Source of the DNA: Physcia stellaris
Taxonomy: Eukaryota > Ascomycota > Lecanoromycetes > Caliciales > Physciaceae
Reading direction: 5' to 3'
NCBI GenBank assembly: GCA_018902385.1
Contig: JABSSW010000008.1
Span: 682,001 to 746,000 of the forward strand
Length of the DNA stretch: 64,000 bases
Under the pieces are notes generated by a model. It was not told where the DNA came from. It saw only the letters and a list, made by a program, of their open reading frames with translations, and made no database searches. Positions 35,556-47,728 of the stretch are shown here, one piece after another. The translations under genes were made by a program, and so were the position numbers. Each line of letters opens with the position of its first letter. The first letter of the stretch is position 1.

Positions 35556-38500
35556 TTAATTCCAACCCAGCGAGTTCTCGGCCATCACCGGCGCGCTGAT
35601 CTGTTGTCTCCCCGTGCTCCCACTCCTCCCACTTCCTCGACTGTTTCTGCCATATCCGTAGCCATCCAGAGGACTCGTACTTCGACCGCCGTCGCCACGG
35701 GCACCGGACATCAAAGCGTGGGTTGCGAAGTCGTGATTGCTGCCTGACATCACCGGTGAGGATAGCAAGCTCGGTGAGCGCTGATGTGATAGCCTTCGTT
35801 GCCTGTAGCGGCGTGCGACGAAGAACATGGCAGCTCCGTAAGCGGCGGCACCACAGACGACTCCAGCAGCTATGCCAACCGAGGAACCGCGTACAGGCAT
35901 ATCGTTACCCATGCCACCACCGATAGGCGCACCGGGCTCGATGTAGCCTGAAGCTGTCGATGAAGGTGACCCGTCTGTACCTGAACTTGGAGAAGCGCCC
36001 ATGCTGTCGTCTGCGCGTATGGGAAGGGCGGGATTCACCATCTCCATGAGAGTGTTGACGCTTTTGTCTGGGTTTTTGTAGATTTGAGCAGGAGGGCTAT
36101 GAAGGTCTAGAGAGAGCTTGTCGACCATGTCACTAGGTATGTATGCTAACGCAAGTGTGGTAATGTAGTGAAGATCTTTCGTGGTATCGTAGGCCCGAAG
36201 AGTTTGCATGGTGACGTTGTCTTGAGGGATTTGAAGACCGTACGCTATTCCCTGAGGCATGTATTTGAAAATTTGCTGTTGGGAAAGAGAATTGGCTAGG
36301 ACGAATGGGTAGTTGAGTGGGTAGAGGAAGCCGACTTGGACGAGAGTGGTATTTGGAGGTTGCTGTGGAGCTCCGCCTGGTGGTGTGATGACGTGCGGCA
36401 ATCGCGAGGGGATGCCAGTGGCTACAGCGCTCTGAGACTTCGAAGCTGTCGCCGTGTGTGAGGGATCAACAATGATGCTTGACGGGACAGCTTGTGCGGT
36501 GAAGGTATCGGTACCAGTAGGCGTTACACTGTGCGGGCCTTTCCCTGTATAAGTTTGTGATTGAGATGCTTGGTTTGGAGGGATCTCCGTGATATGAGAA
36601 GGCGCTGGCTGAACGGCTGGAGTAGGAGAAGCGCTTTCCTGGCTGCTGATAGGTATCACTGCAGGGATGCCAGATTTACTTGTAGGTGTTGCGACACCTG
36701 CAGTAGCCGCTGCTCCAGAAGGACTTGCTGCAGCTGCGGAATTACTCGCGTGTGCTCCACTTACGCTCGGTGCTGAACCAGAAGGGCTGGCTTCAGAACC
36801 TACCTGACTGGCAGCAGCTCCAGATGGGCTGGCCTGAGGCGCTGACTTACTGGCAGCAGCTCCGGAAATGGTCGCTTGCGAGCCTGGTTGACTAACTGCA
36901 GCTCCAGAAGGAGAAGAGCCTGAGCTTACCGCAGCCGTCCCGGAGGCACCAGAGACCTGATGAGATTCAGAAGGACCTATTGCTGCAGTGCTTGGCCCAG
37001 AAAACCCAGAAGCGAGGCTATTTGACGCTGCTCCTGACGTTATTGAGGGTGGAACCACACTGGGTTCCGATCCGCTTGGCCGAGAGCCGCTCAGGGAAGA
37101 TTCACTAGGTTGAGAGACACCATCAGAAGACTTGCTGGCTCCCACCGGAGTTGATGATTGCAAACTAGCACCTGCCCCAGGAGTCTGCGCTGCGGTCGGC
37201 TTACTTGTGTCAGTAGTATCAGGAACAACAACGGCGCCACTCGATACTGGTGAGCCTGAGCCCAGCGATGTGGGAGAAGCTCCTCCAGCCTGTCTGGTCT
37301 GAGTATCAGAGAGACTATCGGTGCCTTGAGACTGTGGCTTAGGCTTTGTTTCTGTCTGTGTGGGCTCTGATCCAGGGCTGACAATGCCGGAAGGACCAAA
37401 TGTGATCCCAGATCCGGAGGTAACAGGGGATACGGACGGTTGAGAGGGCTCCTGCGAAGGTGACGCGGTCGGCACAACGACAATAGAAGGGATGCCACCA
37501 CTAGATGACCCGGGCTTAGGAACGACTGAAGGTCCGGTTTGTCCAGAAGAGACAGGCTCTAAGCTAGGGATTACGGGTACATCAGTCGTGAAAGTGGTGT
37601 GTGCGTTCGTGACAGTCGTCCGCTCAGACGAAATTGGCACTACACCACCGTCACTAACTTTTATTACGCTGGATAAGGCACCTGCCGGGTTGGTGATGGG
37701 CACGTCAGTTGTAAAAGTCGTCTGCGAGTTAGAAACGGTGACGGGCACAGATAGAACAGGTATCACACCACTCGAAACGCCTGCCAGCGCTGTTGATATG
37801 GCCCCTGCCGGGTTGCTGATTGGAACCTGGGCTGTGAGGGTAGTTTTTGATTGGGGAATAACCACGGGGATTGATACAACTGCGGATTTTGACGTCTCTG
37901 GGGATTGAACGACACTGCTCGAGGCACCAGCGGTCGGGCCTGCTACTGGTAAAGGCGTGACAAATGTAGTGTCGGGCTTTGTGACGGTGGTTTGTGGAAC
38001 CGCTTTGGATGGACTGCTGGAGTCGGATACCTTCGCTGCAAGCGATGACAAGACGGCCCCAGGGTTGGAGATTGGCACCGTAGTGGTATCAAGGGAACCT
38101 GATCCAGATATTACGACGGGCACTGATACAATGGAGGGACTTGCGCCACTGTTCGAGGGATGCCCCAAAGCGGTTGAGATGGCTCCTCCTGAGATAGGAA
38201 CAGATGTGACGAGGGTCGTATCAGGGCGGGATATTGTCACAGGTATAGAGATAACTGGCGATTTGCTTGTAGTCTCGGCCTGTTCTGAGCTGGGAGACTC
38301 GCTTGTTGTAGGCCTTGTAACATCACTACCTTCTTCGCTTGACGTAGGTTTTGGCCGTGGCTGCTGGTCGGTCACCGTGGCCGAGTCAGTCTGTGGCCCG
38401 GCGCTGTTCACGATACTTCGAGAAGCTCCAACCAATGTACCAGTCACCTGACTCGGAGAACTAGTTGAAGAGCCTTCATCAGACGCTTTTGTCGTCGAGC

Positions 38501-40307
38501 CAGAACCAGTCGCGACTCCATCGCCGGTTATACTCGAACCCTTTGAAGTTTGCGGTTCAGAAACAATGGGTTTCGGAGTAGTGGATTCCGCTGACTCGGT
38601 CCTGGTAGATTCTGGAGTATCAGACTTGGTAGGCTCAGAAGCACTTGATGCTCCCTCGCTAACACCCGCACTCAACCCAGCACTCACACTCACACCGGTA
38701 CCAGTGGACCCGGTAGGGATTGGTACTGGTACGATGGGCTTGGGTGTATTTGAGGCAATAGTGGAATCGGTCTCAGAAGCTTCAGACTGGCTCGACGTCG
38801 TCGCAATTGGTACTGGTACGATGGGCTTGGGTGTATTTGAGGCAATAGTGGAATCCGTCTCAGAAGCTTCAGACTGGCTCGACGTCGTCGCAATTGGTAC
38901 TGGTACAATCGGCTTGGGTGTGTTTGAGGCAGGAGTGGAATCCGTCTCAGAAGCTTCAGACAGGCTCGACGTCGTCGCAGTTGCTTGTGACGTTTCAGAG
39001 TCTAGAGGTAGCAATGTTTGTCTTGACGTCGAGCCTGCTGCAGTAATTGATTCTCCAGAGCTCGATTCAGAAGATGTGGGGGCACTTGCTAAAATAGCTT
39101 GTGACGATTGCACAGACTCGATCGTCGTAGGCTCGCTAGGGGTCGTAGATTGAATCGGGACAGGTACGATAGGCTTCGGCGTGCTGGACTCTTCTGGCTC
39201 TGAAGCAGCTGATTCGGAAGGCCGACTCGTCGGTGTAGAAGATAGAGGCTGCTCTGATGGTTCGGAAAGCGATGTCTCTGTTGCCGTAGCTGCAACAGAA
39301 TTACTCGCTGGAAATTCCGTGAGGCTTCGCTTGGCTGTGGCACTCGCAGATCTTGGCTTGCTTTCGGTAGATGTTGTCGAAGGGGTAGTGGCCTTCGACT
39401 CTGTCGGAACGACCGGCACTACCAATGAACTCGACGCCGCTGCTGAGGGCAATCCCTGGCTTGATTGAGCGACCTGTGACTGGCTCGAACTTGGCAACTG
39501 TGTCGCAGATACCGTTTCTGGCAGACTGATCACAGATGAAGCTACGCTTGATGGCAAGCTTTCTGATGTCGTAGAGATCAATGGGGTCTCCTCTGAAGTC
39601 GAGCTGGCTACAGAATTGCTGGCTGAGTTCGTGCTAGTTGCAGGAGTGCTAACCGTTGAAGTTGCCGCAGTCGATGTGCTCAGAACAGGTGATGAAATGA
39701 TTGTAGGCGTCGAATCGGCAGCAGACGTTGCGATGGTCACGGAACTCTCAACAGCGGAAGCAGAAGACGTTTCCGAGAGTGATGCGGGCAGAGTGGTATT
39801 TGTAGCACTAGTCGGCACCACATCGGATTCTGTGGTGCTCGTACTTTCAGTGCTAGGTGTTGTTGAAAGCCTCTGTTGTTGCTCGGTAGTACGCCTAGTA
39901 GTCCGGCTAGTATGCCGAGTAGACTCGACAGACGTTGAGGTTGGCTCTGTCTCTGTGCTGGCTGTGGTCGGTATCGGTATGGGTAGAGGTGAAGTAGAGG
40001 GAGTCGTTGAAATCGATGGTGTTGTAGATACTTCAATGATGGTCGTCGGCGTGGTCTCTATCAGGGTTGATGACAGTGAGCTACTGAGGAGAGTCTCGCT
40101 TAGCGGTAACGGCGATGGAGGAGTGTGGAACGGCGTGCTGGTCGCAGATTGCGTGCCATTTGTGACTATCATGCGCTTAACATGCTTCAGAAGGTATCTC
40201 GGCCTATCTGCTCCTCCGTGTCCTGCGGGAGCAGCAGCAGCAGCTGGACTCAGAGTTGCAAGAACCGCCAGGGACGCTGCAAAGACTATCGACGACCTGC
40301 GAACCAT
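35556..40307 (-). CDS. MSB2: MSB2-like signalling mucin
   Basis: Single-pass cell-surface mucin upstream of Cdc42 and MAPK cascades (osmostress, invasive growth, host sensing in plant pathogens). I start at the Met at 40307 (MVRRSSIVFAASLAVL, a clean signal peptide), giving 1583 residues; an in-frame Met 24 codons upstream would put a second hydrophobic stretch in front. Residues about 60-1310 are Ser/Thr/Pro-rich with repeated PKPIVPVPI and VP(I/V)TNP-type units. The conserved extracellular block is at about 1320-1445 (VQVGFLYPLNYPFVLANS, YITTLALAYIPSDMV, SVNTLMEMVNPALPI), the membrane span about 1476-1498 (GIAAGVVCGAAAYGAAMFFVA), then a roughly 85-residue basic Ser/Gly-rich cytoplasmic tail. 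A strong GTAAGT 5' splice motif at 40434 on the minus strand could mark a 5' UTR intron. Confidence 0.9.
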   Translation of the reverse strand: MVRRSSIVFAASLAVLATLSPAAAAAPAGHGGADRPRYLLKHVKRMIVTNGTQSATSTPFHTPPSPLPLSETLLSSSLSSTLIETTPTTIIEVSTTPSISTTPSTSPLPIPIPTTASTETEPTSTSVESTRHTSRTTRRTTEQQQRLSTTPSTESTSTTESDVVPTSATNTTLPASLSETSSASAVESSVTIATSAADSTPTIISSPVLSTSTAATSTVSTPATSTNSASNSVASSTSEETPLISTTSESLPSSVASSVISLPETVSATQLPSSSQSQVAQSSQGLPSAAASSSLVVPVVPTESKATTPSTTSTESKPRSASATAKRSLTEFPASNSVAATATETSLSEPSEQPLSSTPTSRPSESAASEPEESSTPKPIVPVPIQSTTPSEPTTIESVQSSQAILASAPTSSESSSGESITAAGSTSRQTLLPLDSETSQATATTSSLSEASETDSTPASNTPKPIVPVPIATTSSQSEASETDSTIASNTPKPIVPVPIATTSSQSEASETDSTIASNTPKPIVPVPIPTGSTGTGVSVSAGLSAGVSEGASSASEPTKSDTPESTRTESAESTTPKPIVSEPQTSKGSSITGDGVATGSGSTTKASDEGSSTSSPSQVTGTLVGASRSIVNSAGPQTDSATVTDQQPRPKPTSSEEGSDVTRPTTSESPSSEQAETTSKSPVISIPVTISRPDTTLVTSVPISGGAISTALGHPSNSGASPSIVSVPVVISGSGSLDTTTVPISNPGAVLSSLAAKVSDSSSPSKAVPQTTVTKPDTTFVTPLPVAGPTAGASSSVVQSPETSKSAVVSIPVVIPQSKTTLTAQVPISNPAGAISTALAGVSSGVIPVLSVPVTVSNSQTTFTTDVPITNPAGALSSVIKVSDGGVVPISSERTTVTNAHTTFTTDVPVIPSLEPVSSGQTGPSVVPKPGSSSGGIPSIVVVPTASPSQEPSQPSVSPVTSGSGITFGPSGIVSPGSEPTQTETKPKPQSQGTDSLSDTQTRQAGGASPTSLGSGSPVSSGAVVVPDTTDTSKPTAAQTPGAGASLQSSTPVGASKSSDGVSQPSESSLSGSRPSGSEPSVVPPSITSGAASNSLASGFSGPSTAAIGPSESHQVSGASGTAAVSSGSSPSGAAVSQPGSQATISGAAASKSAPQASPSGAAASQVGSEASPSGSAPSVSGAHASNSAAAASPSGAAATAGVATPTSKSGIPAVIPISSQESASPTPAVQPAPSHITEIPPNQASQSQTYTGKGPHSVTPTGTDTFTAQAVPSSIIVDPSHTATASKSQSAVATGIPSRLPHVITPPGGAPQQPPNTTLVQVGFLYPLNYPFVLANSLSQQQIFKYMPQGIAYGLQIPQDNVTMQTLRAYDTTKDLHYITTLALAYIPSDMVDKLSLDLHSPPAQIYKNPDKSVNTLMEMVNPALPIRADDSMGASPSSGTDGSPSSTASGYIEPGAPIGGGMGNDMPVRGSSVGIAAGVVCGAAAYGAAMFFVARRYRQRRLSHQRSPSLLSSPVMSGSNHDFATHALMSGARGDGGRSTSPLDGYGYGRNSRGSGRSGSTGRQQISAPVMAENSLGWN
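38719..38979. repeat. 87-bp in-frame minisatellite, three copies
   Basis: Copies begin at 38719, 38806 and 38893. The first two are nearly identical; the third has more changes. The 87-bp unit encodes a 29-residue module containing TPKPIVPVPI and SEASETDST within the MSB2 mucin domain. More diverged copies of the PKPIVPVPI motif occur near 38565 and 39165. Confidence 0.92.
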
Positions 40308-43300
40308 AGTTATGACTGGGTATATCAATATTATCCCTAGTATTATATTTTTGATAGATGTGGCAAGCTTAAGGAGCAACAGGTTCCTGGCCTAGTAAGC
40401 CTTGGACTTCTGATGGTTGGACAAGAATACTTACTGTCAGGGTCAAATATAAACGAGTGAATTTGACAAGTCAAAGATATAAACGAATGTGGCTATAGGC
40501 AAAGTGTTAGCTGGTGTAATCGAAGAGTGCGAGCACGACCTCTGAATCTAATGTTGAGATTGGGAAGACTTACTTCGCAGTAGACTGCGAGGTGAATGAG
40601 TAGCGCTTCCAAATGAGTGTGAAAGGACAGCAAAGGTCCAGGAAAAGAAAAAGCGACTGAAGAGCCGCGATAACAGAATTTGCCTCCTTCAGTAAAAAGC
40701 CAAATCGAAGTTATTCGTGTACAGTATGGTTTGCAGTGCGCGGCGTCGGCTGGTACTTGAGAACAATGATGTCGCTGATCAGTCCGCTGTCTGAGACCTC
40801 CAATTCTTTGTTACCAATCCGGACTTGACCCCTTGTTCTTGCGGATGAATGATGTTGGATCAGATTCACATTTTCAACCTCCACATGCTCGGGCCGACAG
40901 TCGAACAAAGGATTTCCACGTTGTCTTCCAGAGCCGAGACGAGTCTATGAGAATCTAGAGAACGCCAAGTCTTGCGCCTTCTCTTTGACCACCTGGACAA
41001 GTCGTTAATCGGTCGTGCGAAGTTCGAAGCGGGTGAAGTCGATCCAATGCAAGGGACGCCGATTGGGGGTTTCGAAATGAGCGACAGCAACTCGTTGTAC
41101 CCGTGTCTCCCAACAATGCAACCCTATGGCAATAGCAGTCGAGTCGAAGTGATAGCAATGGAAGGGGAAAGTTAAAGGAGCGTGGTGCTGTCGAGAGAGC
41201 GTAGGCGGGTGTAATTGCGCGAAAAATACCGTGATTTCTGTGGTGTTGCTCTGAAACCGGCCAATTTCCTCCCTTCTCCAACACGATTCGCAAATGATTG
41301 TCTGTGCAAGCTCAAGGCCGCACTTGTGCTGTCGTCTGGTTCGCCTTCGGGATGGCGACGACAGGACGTTGTCGTGAGGAGGGGCTGATGCGTTTTTGTC
41401 GAGTTGTCGAGGATACTCTTTGGGAGGGAAGATGGGAAATGAGGGAGGTCAAGGTGTGCTACAGCTAGCAGGCGTCGTGGCTCGAATGGGTATAGGGGCT
41501 AATTGCCGCTATTATTCCATGGTTCCACCACTTGGCGCACAACGGGCGCACTGCAACTTCGGATGAGTAGCTCGACCTTCTTCTAAGGAAACACAAGGGC
41601 GGCGTGTCCAATTGACCGCCCAACTGGGAATTTGCCAGGCACACACTCGAAAACGACGCTCGAAGCCTGACGACGATGTATGCCAAGTTGCACAACATGT
41701 GCAGCTTCCACGCCAGAACCACCGAAAAGCTATCTGGTCATACAAACTCCGTTGCCAATAGGCTCATCGAGGACTTCAGATTTGGTAGGAGACTGTTGTA
41801 TCTATCTATGGATCTTGGCGAAGTTGATGTGCTCAGGCTCGCCCATGGGCTGTGCTGGCAGTCAAACACATCTGATCAAACATGATCACCTGGCATCTCT
41901 CCCGTACTTCCTTCTTTCTCACACCATGGAGAAAGCCAGCGACATCTTGGTGTTGTCGATGCGGAAGATGGGGTTTTAAGCACCGGAGGCTACGACTGTA
42001 GGCGAGCCGATCACGTTGAGGGAGGGGAGATGAGGATGGGATAATTTGCCAAGCGAGCGTCAGGCACAGCAAACGAGCCTGCAAAAGACAAAATGGTTAT
42101 TTGGCATCAGATCCAGACCCCACCAGGGCATAGCTCGAGTGTCTTAAGCCCGGACAGGAATGAAGGCGGTCGGCATCGAGCCGATGAAGCATGTTGCGCC
42201 AAAACGTGGGTCCTCGAGGCTCTTGGCGATAAGCAGAAGCGGGAGGGAATGCGTGTGCTCGTAATGAGGCTACCGTAAAGGGGGGTGGCCACTGGCTGGG
42301 CGTTGAGCAGGAAGGTTGGGAAGGGTGGAACGGGTGCAAAGCGTCAGGCACTCTTGACTGTGGCTTGCCAATCAGCGCAATGACCGCTTACAACCACAAA
42401 GCCAAATTGGCAGGCTTCCAGGGTACATTGGAGAGCGGAACAGGGGCCCAGGGGAGAGAGGCGCTAAGCAGAAGTTCGGACGCACGTCGTCTTTTATTCT
42501 GATTCGTTGCAATATCTTGAAGACTGAAGAGCGCTCCAACCAAGATTGGCACAAGGCTGAGTCAGACAGAGACACCCCCCTTTTGCTGCGTCACCAACCA
42601 GAAGTCATACTGACAGAATATATTTTTAGCAACGGACTTGCTTTCACTTTCAGGGGACACTTTGGGAGCCTCAAAGCTTGTTGCGACGCGACACTTTCAC
42701 GTTCCACCTTTGTCGGACTCCTCATCGCTATCGCTAGGTCTGAGACCCCATGCACTCAGCGTTATCATGCTCTGAGGGTTGAGGGCAAAGAACGGCAAGT
42801 GCACCGACCAGTGCAAGCTAGCCAAGAGCGGCTGCACCTGGTTTTATTGATTTGTCGCAGCCACATTCCCATCTCTTTGTCATGCTCTTTGCCTCTCGCC
42901 ATTTCTACTTACGAGCTGGCGCTCTTTGGCCTGCTTGCTTGTTTGGTTTGATCTCCAAGTCGCCTCTGTTCCAACTCTCCGTCGACCGTACGACGCTCGC
43001 TAGAGATAGGCAGGTACGTCCTATGTACGGAGTAATGAGTTGAATTCACTCCGCCATTAGAAAGTTTTGTCTTTATCATTCCCTCTCTTTTAGCCAGCTC
43101 GAGGTCCTCTCACAGCCGTAGGATAGCCTAGAAAGCCGCGGATGCCGAAACGTTCTTCGGAGTACGCTGGTTGCTGGCATCATTGATTTGAACACTAAAC
43201 GAAGAGCAATAGTCATTCGTAATGACAAGCTAGCGTGCATGGTCATGACTGGAGCTTGCTGATCCTCCCATGATCCTTCGTGTGGGCGGTAATTGTAGGG

Positions 43301-44906
43301 CTGTAAATTAGAAGCATTCATTCCATCACCGCATCCATAGGCAGCCGGTGACTGGAGCCACTTGTTCCTGGAGCTCCAAGGTAGGCTTGCTTGCTTTGTC
43401 ATTGGTTTAGAAGCTTGAGTTGCGTGGCAGCTAGGTGGAACGGATTGGCAGTGCAATGAGGTTGACCACAGTCAAGAGCCGTCGCCGATGGCTTGTGTAG
43501 GTAGCCTCTCGTTTCTTCAGGAAGTAGAACCAATTGCTTGGGGGGCTTCCCGCTTAACGCTTAAGCAAAATGTTTTTACGACGCTGTCGTGCCGGTCATG
43601 GACGGAGGTCATTCAGGTGGATCTTCGAAGGACCCATCAAGCAATTGACGGGCCACATCTACATCACCTTCATCGCACACCCCTCTCATTTGTCTCCGGT
43701 TAAAGCCCCGTCTTCTTCTTGTAGTGTATAGAGCACATACTGCGCAAGGCTTATGGTAGGTGTGGAAAACCAAAAGAAGGATTTGTTTCAAGCTTCAAGC
43801 TTGGTGAGGCATTCAGCGTCGCCAGAACTTGATGCATGTATTTTCCAGTATCCCCTGTTCGGTACCGGCGTCGCTCGTGATACCAGGCTTGCTCCTACCA
43901 TTAGTTGACACCAGTCTTGGAGTGTGGCTCAACTGAGTAGATCAACGACTATGAAATGATGGCTCCGATGACCACTCCATTGATTCGAGGTCCCTCGAGC
44001 TTGTATCACCACGGTTTGCATCCAGTGTTCAACCTTTATTCCAAACTCGACCAGTCACAGTGCGAGGCTCAGATGCCCATGCGAGTTTCCACAGTTTCCG
44101 AAAGTTCCATCTGACGCCAGGCGTAGAAGGTCTTGAGCGGAGTACTGATTTCTAACAGGATCACGTCTTCAACGATCATCAGAAGCAGGAGTGCAATAGA
44201 TCGAGTATCTATCCGGCGGTTTTCTGTATGTCCATTTCAATATCGTCATCCATATCTGTCAGCTCCACGCGTCTCATTGCCTTTCCCTAGTCCGGAAGTT
44301 GGAAGCTGGCTCTCAAGTGTTTTGTTGATTGTGTAACTCAGTGCCGAGCTGTGGGGAAGAAGTTTCTGCCAGTGTTGTCCTTTGACTGCTGCCATGGCCG
44401 GCGGGTGCAAGTACAGCTCACGTTCCTGAAAGGACCGACACCTTTCGAGCATGGTTTCCAAGCACTGAATTGTCATAGTCAAACTTAAGACCTAAAGGAA
44501 TCAGACTTTTAGCTTAAGGACGGGTCAAACAGGGCTAGGGTTCTAGTCAAAGTCTAAAGTACTTGAAGAGCGATGTGGGAGATGGAGCTGTTTCTTCATG
44601 TTTCAGTCATTCTGATTTCGCCTAAGAGTGGAAAACTCATTGTTTATATATCTGATATAACATTCAACAACAATGTATCCATGCTGAGTCGAGATTATAA
44701 ACGCCGATCACAAATTGTATGGTCGGATAAGCATCCCGGAAACCGCCACCAACCACATGATTTCGCCACAAAATCCAGGTCTGATATTGACAAAACCTTA
44801 CAAAGTACCATGGTTGGTACTATCATGTCGCCCTAGACCCTAGAGAGTCCTTCTTCCTCCCAGGCATTACCTCAATGATTCATAAAGTCTCACCCTGTCG
44901 GTGTCG
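40308..44906. other. 4.6 kb intergenic region upstream of MSB2
   Basis: The largest gene-free stretch. Open frames are short, overlap and resemble nothing. As the MSB2 start is at its left edge, this is most simply a long MSB2 upstream region, possibly with a 5' UTR intron or non-coding transcripts. No tRNA or snRNA signature was seen. Confidence 0.45.
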
Positions 44907-47728
44907 CTACATCCGTAGGTACTCAGACGCAACACCGACGGCATAACAGCCCCCAGCGGTCAAAAGACCAACAAAGAACATGCGTTTGATGGTCCTCCTT
45001 CGTCGAGTCGACCTTCGATGCTTGGTCTTAGCTTTGATTCGGTGATGGTCATGCTGATTCTGCCGTGGTCGGCGCGAGGACCCTGAAAAGACGTCTTCTT
45101 GCCTATGGATTTTGTCCCGGGGCTTTGACTTCCAGGGATCGCTTTTCGGAGCTGGGGGCGGATCATTCAGAGGCTCATCTATCGGATACGGGAGATCGTA
45201 GTTGACAAAGCCGGTCGGTGAAGCGAAATTGCCGGTCTGAGTTGTGGTACCGTCAATTGGGTTCGCGTACCGGATAGGTTCATGACTTGACGGCTCGCTA
45301 GTCTCCGAGGTTGAGTTTTCGGGCTCTGCTTGTGGATGAATCTGGTGAGTCTTCTTGAATACCAGGAAGTTTGATCCGCCAGCTGCGATCTCGTACTCTG
45401 CAGTTTGTAAAGCAGCAAAGTGAGGGAGGAACTTGGCTGGGTTTTCCAGACCAGACAGCGCTTCTGAGAAAGACAAGGACTTCTCAGATAGGGGCTCTGC
45501 CAGTGTGGATGTCTTTGTTGTGGACAACTTTTTGGTGGATGGGTCGTATGCCAGAATCTTATACACTGTCGAAGATGCCGGTCGAGGTTCTTCAGACGCT
45601 AAGTCTTGTTTGACGGGAGGAGTTGGTGTTGAAGCGGACTCTTCTACGGCAGAAAGGGCGGTTTCACTGGCTGCTTCTGTCTGAGGGTTGCCTGATATTG
45701 TTGCTGCGTCCTTGATAAGTGTTTGCGCAGCCTTGAGTGTATGCATAAGTCTTTGTTCATGCGCCTTTAGACGCTGGAACAGGTTTTTTGACTCGTCTTT
45801 GGTAGGTATCTTACGAAGTTCGGACTGGTAATCTTGCAACAGAGTCTGGTTCTCGCGAAGCTCGCTGAAAAGCTTACCAATGAGAGACAAGGCTTGGAAT
45901 TCCTGTTTCTCATGCTGGTCTTGTAGCCCAGACTTTTGAATAGCCGGAGCAGTGCCTTGTGAATCAGTCTCAGGATGATCATTGAGCACATTGGCAGACC
46001 ACGGCTGTTCATAAAGGGTGCCAGGATACGCATCAGCTGGGTAATCACTGACAGTCTCTGGGTGCTTTATTGTTTGCTGGCGATGGTTGGTATCGATAGT
46101 TCCATAGCTATCTTCGTAGATGTCTCGAATCTCACGTACGAGAGCTTTGTCTTTATTGGCTTTTTGAAGTCTATGTTCGGCTCCAGAGGACGCGTGTGGT
46201 GCCTTCTGTTTATACCAGCGCCCACGGCTCGCAAACTCATGCACATTGGAAGCCATATCGCCTTCGCCAGGCTGTATACTTTGGGCGGATGTATTGACGT
46301 TCGTCTGTTCAGCCCTAGAGCGGCGAGCCTCATAAGCTTCCATCGCAGCCTTCTGAGCGTTAATCTCTTGCTCGTGTACGCTCTTCGCGGCATCACGCCT
46401 TCGTACATCCTTCGCGATGCTCTCAAGCTCTTGCATTAATTCGACCTTTGCTCGCTCTTTATCAGCAGCGATTTCAGCCTCCAATTGCTTCTCGAGATAA
46501 TTGGGCCGCTCCTCATAATCACTCTCTAGTGCTTTACGACGCTCTTGCTTGTGTTGAAGTGTTTCCCGAGCTGTCTTGACTCGTCCCGCTGAAGCTCGAA
46601 TATCACTTGCGGTTAAGAGGTCAATATCCTCGGTCTTTGTATCTGCTGGATCATAGGTAAGACATGGCCTGCCTTTCTTGATTTCCGCGGCCGCACATCT
46701 TTCGTTTTTCAATTGTCTATCAAGGGCACTTTCGATCCTTGATGGGTTTCGTGGCGCTTGGACTTTGGCATTGTCACTCGAAGGTGACGCTGTACCGAAT
46801 CCTTCCTGTGCCAGCCAATTCTGCCCCCCGGTTTCGAGTTTTCGGATTGTAGGATGAACCTTCTCCTTGTAATTGGCAGCCTCAGGAGACTCCGGCGGGG
46901 CTTTGTATGGCTTTACAGGGATATTGAAAGGCTTTGAGCGTGTACCTGGTCCATCTTCGGTGTGAGATTCCTGCAAAGGAGGTGATGCCTGCTTCTTGAA
47001 AATCTTCCGCATCGTGATGGGATCAATGATGAAGTCACTGCTAGTATCAGACGAAGCGTTTTCAGACAAGGGCTGGTCTGCACTTGGCTTCGCTCGTTTC
47101 GTCTCCGAGGGATTTGCGCCTACACTCGCTGACCTTTGGCCTGGTCGATTTGCGTCATGACTAGCACTTTTGAGGCAGCATTTGTGTTCTGCTGTTCCTT
47201 CCGGTTGGCTTCCAGTCTGCCAAAGATTGCGCCAAAGGGATCATGGTCGACCATCTTCTTGAATTCTTCAAAATGCTTCAGTGACTCTGCGTGTCTCTTT
47301 TGCCACTCGTTATACCAGTCATATTCTTGTATACCCTGATCTTTAATTGCATCTTTCCCTCTTCCATCTTTGCTGCGGCCTGCACCATCTGATGTACCCC
47401 AAGAGCTCAATAACCGCCACTCTGGGCTTTGGGTATATTGGTTAAAAAAATGGCCTCTTCGCCAAAAGTAGCTTCGATACATGGTCTTCATCGGACGATC
47501 AGATTTTGAAGGAGAGTAGGTGATGGCAGATCGGTAGATGCTTGAGTTATTAGGTGATCCAATATGCCGCTTGGTTCGCCACGAGTAATAGCGTTGACTG
47601 GAATAGTCGACTTCTTGGCCTCGTCCATGGCGATTCCTTGCAATATTTGAAGAGGAAGCTATCCGCGGGAACTGTTGGGCTTGGATGACGAGTCTTTTCT
47701 GAGATGTGATCCGGTGATAGGATAGCAT
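44907..47728 (-). CDS. Conserved fungal protein of unknown function, C-terminal anchor
   Basis: I recognise a Pezizomycotina family without known function. The N-terminal part (47134-47728) has an Arg/Ser-rich, targeting-like start and DWYNEWQKRHAESLKHFEEFKKMVDHDPFGAIFGR. The long body (44907-47077) has DFIIDPITMRKIFKK, a charged coiled-coil-like region around LEAEIAADKERAKVELMQEL, YKILAYDPSTKKLSTTK, PAKFLPHFAALQTAEYEIAAGG, NPIDGTTTQTGNFASPTGFVNYD, and a C-terminal helix FFVGLLTAGGCYAVGVASEYL suited to membrane anchoring. The two parts lie in different frames. A 57-nt GT-AG intron (47078-47133, donor GTCAGC) joins them to 921 residues, but it has no good branch site; one extra G at 47133-47134 would make one uninterrupted frame instead. 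A mitochondrial location is a guess. Confidence 0.75.

Noticed and set aside
37492-40395. Long plus-strand open frames (up to 259 codons) opposite MSB2
   Set aside because: Mirror frames of a Ser/Thr-rich repetitive gene; Val/Asp/Ser-rich mirror composition, no start context or family.
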